A program made the position numbers and the translations under genes. Below are positions 60,280-64,000 of a stretch of 64,000 bases of DNA, in pieces. This DNA is from Nanosynbacter sp. Its GTDB lineage: Bacteria; Patescibacteriota; Saccharimonadia; Saccharimonadales; Saccharimonadaceae. Numbering within the stretch: the stretch's first letter is position 1; each line of letters opens with the position of its first letter. Location: the NCBI GenBank assembly GCA_015257665.1, contig JABZJS010000003.1, positions 1 to 64,000 of the forward strand, read 5' to 3'. The notes under the pieces are model-generated. The model searched no databases. It was not told where the DNA came from and saw only the letters and a program-made list of their open reading frames with translations.

Positions 60280-61185
60280 CTATACGCACCAAAATCGCAG
60301 CATATCGCTCAAATTTTCGCCTGTTCCCGCTTGGGAGGCTGGCTGCCACGATGCGCTATCACTTGGAATATCATCAGGGTTTTCGTTGCTGGTAGGCGCT
60401 TCTTCGATGGCAAACGTTGGTGCGCCATTCTCGTTAGTAGTTCGCGTCATCCGTATGTAGTACAGCTTTTCATTTGGGTCAGTATTGGCACTTGGACGGA
60501 AGCTGCTTGCTGCTGCGACTTCTGTGGCAGGGTTGCTTGTGATCTGCAGCAGCTCTACCGTCGTCAGCTCGCCAACTGGCTGGGCAGCCCCTGGCTCTTG
60601 CGGCGTCTCCAGCGTCACCTTCTCTCGGGTGGTTGTCTTGCCAGCGGTTATGTCTTTTTGTTTGTGTGCCACCGTCGTTACAACGACATTTTGCCCATCA
60701 TGGCTGACGGTAGCTCGCTTCGCTGCAATAATCTCCTTAATACCCCTACTCTTATCAGTCTGGTACACTGCAAGAGAGTCACCTATATAACGATCTGTCT
60801 TCGTCTTACCCTGCAGTTCGGTATAGCGCGTCGTAATACCGTGCAAAACTTCTCTGTCGACCTTCTTCACATCAATCTCACCATCGGGAGTTGTAAATTC
60901 TACCTCACGACCCGATTGCCCAAATGGCTCAGCCGTTGCGGCTGTTTCGCTATGAGTTGGGGCGTCTGCGTGGTTGCTGCAATATGCCGCACCATTTATA
61001 CCAATAAGTAGAGCAACAAGAGCCGCTGCTTTTTGTCCAAGCGAGAACCGTGGCGCACCTATCTTGTCTATATCATCGGTAGCACTCTCATTACTTAACG
61101 TAATGCGCGAGTTCGTCTCATCCAAAATCGGTTTTTGTGCAAAGCTCCCTTCCATACTACTTGTCTTCTGCCAAGGTTTCTTCAT
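60280..61185 (-). CDS. Hypothetical membrane-anchored protein (301 aa)
   Basis: This protein has a cytoplasmic N-terminus of about 50 residues, one membrane helix (FSLGQKAAALVALLIGINGAAY) and an extracytoplasmic domain rich in Thr, Glu and Asp. That domain has beta-rich segments (RATVSHDGQNVVVTTVAH, KVTLETPQEPGAA) and a C-terminal FWCV. I do not recognise it. The second ATG (61185) is 8 nt from AGGAGG and preferred over 61191. Confidence 0.65.
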   Translation of the reverse strand: MKKPWQKTSSMEGSFAQKPILDETNSRITLSNESATDDIDKIGAPRFSLGQKAAALVALLIGINGAAYCSNHADAPTHSETAATAEPFGQSGREVEFTTPDGEIDVKKVDREVLHGITTRYTELQGKTKTDRYIGDSLAVYQTDKSRGIKEIIAAKRATVSHDGQNVVVTTVAHKQKDITAGKTTTREKVTLETPQEPGAAQPVGELTTVELLQITSNPATEVAAASSFRPSANTDPNEKLYYIRMTRTTNENGAPTFAIEEAPTSNENPDDIPSDSASWQPASQAGTGENLSDMLRFWCV

Positions 61186-61294
61186 TATCATCGCCTCCTG
61201 CTTTATTTTACTAATTACCTATTTACCGCTATAGTACTTTGTATTTGCTATATATGTCAAATATGGTCTACTCGAATCTACAAAGCCAGTAGGC

Positions 61295-61324
61295 AAAAAG
61301 CCGGCTACCCCACAATAGCCGGCT
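61295..61324 (-). terminator. Terminator of the Rrf2-YhgE operon
   Basis: On the minus strand AGCCGGCTA-loop-TAGCCGGCT is followed by TTTTGCC. Confidence 0.82.
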
Positions 61325-61352
61325 CTGTGCTATGCCTCGCGGCACATTAATT

Positions 61353-63461
61353 TTAATCTCCATCCACCGTCGTATGAGCAAACTGCCGCGTGCCACGCCA
61401 GGCCAAGAAGCCGATGAGGAGCACGTTTGCCACCAGCGCAAAGCCAGCCAGGATGAGCATGTGCTGCGTATAGAGCGCGCTATCTACCCCGCCCGAGATC
61501 GCATGACGATAGGCAATGATGGAGTGCGTCATGGGCAGCCAGGGGTTGATAGCTTGGAAGAAACCAGAGGCTGTTTGGATGGGGAATATCCCTTCGCTCG
61601 CTGCCAGCTGGAGCACCATGATAATCATTACCACCAGCCGGCCAGGGTTATCCAGCACCATCACCAGCAGCGTAATGAGCGACATAAAGGCAAGCGAGGC
61701 TAGGTAGCTTGTGGCAACAAACAGCCATGGGTGGTCGGGTTGCAAGCCTACCACATAGACTAACACCAGCATCAGAATCGTTGCTTGCACCAGTGCAGCC
61801 AACCCCAAGACCGACATCTTAGCCAGCCACCAGCGCCAGGCATTTTCTTGGCGCGAGAAGGTCTTGCGCACTGGGTACATCGTCGTCAAAGCCAGCCCAC
61901 CAACGAAGAGCGCTAGCGAGAGCATATATGGTGCCATGGCATAGCCGTAATTTGGCACACTGCCAGTACTATGTTCGCTACTCGTTACAGGCGCGGCCAT
62001 CTGCTGCTGAGCCGCTGGGCTGGTTGGCAGGAGCTTTACCTGAGCAGCACCAGTCTGCAGTTTGTGCGCCAGTGTGTTCGAGCCATCCGCCAGCTGGTTG
62101 CTTGCCTGCACTAGCGTGCTAGAGTGCTGCTGCAAGGTGGCTGCACCCTGAGCCAGTTGCCCACTGCCCTGCTGAGCTGTTGCGAGATTACCCGCCACCT
62201 GTGCTGCACCAGCCTGGAGCCGCTCGCTACCAGCCCGCACTGTGTTGTACCCCGCAAAGGCAGTGGTGGCTTGTGGGGCGAATTGTTCCACGCCAGTGTT
62301 GAGTGCTGCCACACCGTTCTTGAGTGTTTGCTGCTGAGTCGCAAGCGTTTTGGTGAGAGTATCGAGGTTAGCCAGCAAGCTCTGCGTTTGCTCGGCAATA
62401 GCTTTGGTCTGCTGCAGAGCGCTTGCTAAGGTTTGCAGCTCGGGTAGTGTGATGGTCGTGCTACCACCGGATGCAGCCGCCTGGGCGCTAGTCTTTTGGA
62501 GGATCGCCCCAGCCGACGCGGCTGGTGCTTGCATTGCCTGGAGCGCACCCACCACCCGCTGCGCATCTTGGACTACGGCCGCCTGTTGAGTCGCTACCGC
62601 TGGTGATGGTTGAGCCACTTGGGCGTTGAGTGTATTCATCCCCTGTTTGATCTGCTGCATACCAGCCGTTAGTTGGGCCACTTGGGCCGCCGTTGGCAGT
62701 TGGCTAGTCAGCTGCGCTGTGCCCTGCTGGACCTGTGTTGCACCAGCCTGTAGCCGCCCCAAACCTGCTGTCAGCGTCTGCTGCTTGCTCGCCAGTTGGC
62801 TAACGCCATTGGTATAGTGAGTAAGACCCGCTTGGAGCCGTGCCGACCCCTGGTGTAAGCGCCCAGCACCATCACCAGCCTGCGCCATGCCATTACCCAC
62901 TGCACCAATGCCCGCCGCAACCTCTTTGAGGTAGGTTTGGGTCACTTGCTCGGCTACTGTTTCCTTCACTTTTTGCGCGGCTTGGCGGCTAATAACTGCA
63001 CCAATGTAGTTTTTGGCTGGCGTCAGCTGATACGACACCACTGCTTGCTGTGGCTTGTCCTGCCGAAGTGACGCCGCACGCTGTGAGAAATCCTCTGGTA
63101 CCGTCACCACTGCGTAGTAGTAGCCATGGCGCACGCCATCATCGGCTTGCTGCTTGGAGACGAATTCCCACTGAAGCGCCTTGCTCTTATGCAGAGACTC
63201 AGTCATTGTCCGGCCGATCTGCAACTCCTTACCATTGATCTGCGCCCCCTTATCCTCATTCACAAAGGCAATTGGCAGTCGGTCGGTATGCCCATACGGA
63301 TCCCACACCGAGCTGAGGAAAAACGCCGCATATATCACCGGCACAAAGGCTATTGCTATCACTGCCACCAGTAGTGTTTTGCTCTGCAGCAAGTGCCGCC
63401 ATTCGGCCTGGACCATCACGCTGCGGCGACGCTGGATAGCTTGTTTTATTTTCTCACCCAT
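61353..63461 (-). CDS. YhgE/Pip-type ABC-2-like membrane protein
   Basis: This 702-residue protein has one N-terminal helix (LLVAVIAIAFVPVIYAAFFL) followed by the YhgE/Pip signature (SVWDPYGHTDRLPIAFVNED). A long extracellular region of about 400 residues follows, with Gln/Ala-rich heptad-like repeats (LQAGATQVQQGTAQL type) that probably form a long coiled coil. Five to six C-terminal helices have the ABC-2 permease look. Relatives include phage infection protein Pip and EsaA of type VII secretion. No ABC ATPase or WXG100 gene is adjacent. It overlaps the stop of the rrf2 gene by 8 bp. Confidence 0.88.
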   Translation of the reverse strand: MGEKIKQAIQRRRSVMVQAEWRHLLQSKTLLVAVIAIAFVPVIYAAFFLSSVWDPYGHTDRLPIAFVNEDKGAQINGKELQIGRTMTESLHKSKALQWEFVSKQQADDGVRHGYYYAVVTVPEDFSQRAASLRQDKPQQAVVSYQLTPAKNYIGAVISRQAAQKVKETVAEQVTQTYLKEVAAGIGAVGNGMAQAGDGAGRLHQGSARLQAGLTHYTNGVSQLASKQQTLTAGLGRLQAGATQVQQGTAQLTSQLPTAAQVAQLTAGMQQIKQGMNTLNAQVAQPSPAVATQQAAVVQDAQRVVGALQAMQAPAASAGAILQKTSAQAAASGGSTTITLPELQTLASALQQTKAIAEQTQSLLANLDTLTKTLATQQQTLKNGVAALNTGVEQFAPQATTAFAGYNTVRAGSERLQAGAAQVAGNLATAQQGSGQLAQGAATLQQHSSTLVQASNQLADGSNTLAHKLQTGAAQVKLLPTSPAAQQQMAAPVTSSEHSTGSVPNYGYAMAPYMLSLALFVGGLALTTMYPVRKTFSRQENAWRWWLAKMSVLGLAALVQATILMLVLVYVVGLQPDHPWLFVATSYLASLAFMSLITLLVMVLDNPGRLVVMIIMVLQLAASEGIFPIQTASGFFQAINPWLPMTHSIIAYRHAISGGVDSALYTQHMLILAGFALVANVLLIGFLAWRGTRQFAHTTVDGD

Positions 63462-63897
63462 TGTTCATTAACTCCCGAATAATATCGTGCAATGTCACAC
63501 TCTGCAGCGTCTCAGCCCAGCGTGCCTGAGCTCGATCAAAGGCACCAAGGATGCTCACCTCACCGCGTTTGATCTTGCTATCATCCGCCTGGCGGGCAAA
63601 CATCCGCTCGGCTACTCCTTGGTACTGGACGAAACTCTCCGTCCCCTCAACTGCCGCCACGATATCCCACAGCGTCAGCTCCGTACTAGCCCGCGCCAGG
63701 CGAAAGCCACCACCCGCACCCCTCGCCGAGGTAATCAGCTGGGCTGTTACGAGCTTACGCGTTACTTTAGTAATATACGTTGGCGACACCCCCATTTGCC
63801 TTGCCAAGCTCTGGTTCGTCACTGGCGATCGCAGGTCTGGATGCGCCAGCAAAATCACAATGCAACAGGCCTGCTCGACTGCTCCTGATAATCTCAT
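63454..63897 (-). CDS. Rrf2-family transcriptional regulator without Fe-S cysteines
   Basis: This 147-residue Rrf2 protein has an N-terminal winged helix: LARQMGVSPTYITKVTRKL is the recognition element and ARGAGGGFRLAR the wing. The region that holds three Cys ligands in IscR and NsrR (about 90-110) has none (VQYQGVAERMFARQADDSK), and the only Cys are at 11-12. It may thus sense something other than Fe-S status. It is cotranscribed with the YhgE-like gene, its probable target. It probably represses its own promoter through the palindrome at 63964-63979. Confidence 0.88.
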   Translation of the reverse strand: MRLSGAVEQACCIVILLAHPDLRSPVTNQSLARQMGVSPTYITKVTRKLVTAQLITSARGAGGGFRLARASTELTLWDIVAAVEGTESFVQYQGVAERMFARQADDSKIKRGEVSILGAFDRAQARWAETLQSVTLHDIIRELMNNG

Positions 63898-63926
63898 AGC
63901 TGTATATGCGAGGCGCTATGCAGCAC
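63894..63926 (-). CDS. Possible 10-codon leader peptide before the rrf2-type gene
   Basis: AAGGAGG (63933-63939, minus) is 36 nt before the rrf2 ATG but only 6 nt before a GTG. The frame reads VLHSASHIQL and ends at a TGA that overlaps the rrf2 start (ATGA). The strong ribosome site with no other start in range suggests a translated leader coupled to rrf2. Confidence 0.45.
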   Translation of the reverse strand: MLHSASHIQL

Positions 63927-63963
63927 CTCACTCCTCCTTTCTTTGATTGTTGATAATGGATAT

Positions 63964-64000
63964 CTAATATCTAGATTAGCATAGGCTACTCCCTATTGCA
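63964..64000 (-). promoter_or_regulatory. Promoter and palindromic operator of the Rrf2-YhgE operon
   Basis: The palindrome CTAAT-CTAGAT-ATTAG (63964-63979, minus) covers a TAATCT -10 (63973-63978). A TTGCA at 63996-64000, cut by the window edge, is 17 bp upstream and fits the -35. A repressor on the palindrome would block the -10. Confidence 0.6.

Noticed and set aside
1..64000. CRISPR array, prophage or insertion sequence
   Set aside because: No spaced direct repeats, cas genes, phage structural genes or transposases were seen; the only recombinase is a Xer-type housekeeping enzyme.
1..64000. Recoding of TGA as Gly, as in some other candidate phyla
   Set aside because: TGA acts as stop at many coupled gene junctions (for example ATGA overlaps at 2566 and 25956), and conserved proteins contain no internal TGA.

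Overview
The window looks like a chromosomal segment of a member of Candidatus Saccharibacteria (TM7, Patescibacteria). This is an inference from gene content. It combines a full type IV pilus locus, minimal biosynthesis (one isolated pheA), many small regulators and hypothetical proteins, an rpsF-ssb-rpsR block followed by efp where rplI would usually sit, ThrRS without a TGS domain, and genes read with the standard code (TGA as stop). Most genes lie on the minus strand, so the minus strand is probably the leading strand. Long gene-free stretches are C-rich and G-poor on the plus strand, which fits that view.

Layout. 1-300: the 5' part of rnpB and a 6S-like RNA, both minus. 0.5-10.6 kb: M50 protease, rpmB, an MFS/ArsR operon with twin operators, a repair and tRNA-modification operon (ATL, miaA, wHTH, MBL), two NT5C-type HAD phosphatases around a NUDIX protein, and thrS behind a T-box leader. 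11-18.7 kb: four-gene neighbourhood of tRNA-Val, tRNA-Thr and tRNA-Asp with HxlR, a glycosyltransferase, a NYN protein, ndk and a Xer recombinase. 18.8-24.6 kb: minor pilins in fimT-pilV-pilW-pilX order, prepilin peptidase and a pilin. 24.8-28 kb: foldase, PH-domain and hypothetical proteins, tRNA-Arg. 28.4-37.8 kb: pilC, pilT, pilB, a small membrane protein, pilO, pilN, pilM and a large secreted protein. 38.2-41 kb: ychF, a decayed CPBP protease and tlyA. 41-49.7 kb: efp, rpsR, ssb, rpsF, rpsG and rpsL, separated by large non-coding tracts. 50-64 kb: MFS, pheA, ftsK, a frameshifted dTDP-sugar epimerase, RNase J, and an Rrf2/YhgE operon.

The most unusual content is non-coding. Two near-identical three-way-junction elements of about 143 nt bracket the pilus assembly locus in inverted orientation, and their helices show compensatory changes. 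A second rod-shaped hairpin family occurs twice, with a truncated third copy. Many genes also show a leaderless layout, with the -10 box ending 6-7 nt before the ATG.

Functionally, the window joins surface machinery (type IV pili, a secreted adhesin-like protein, the YhgE exporter) with housekeeping translation and DNA genes. This suits a host-attached organism that takes nutrients from its host.
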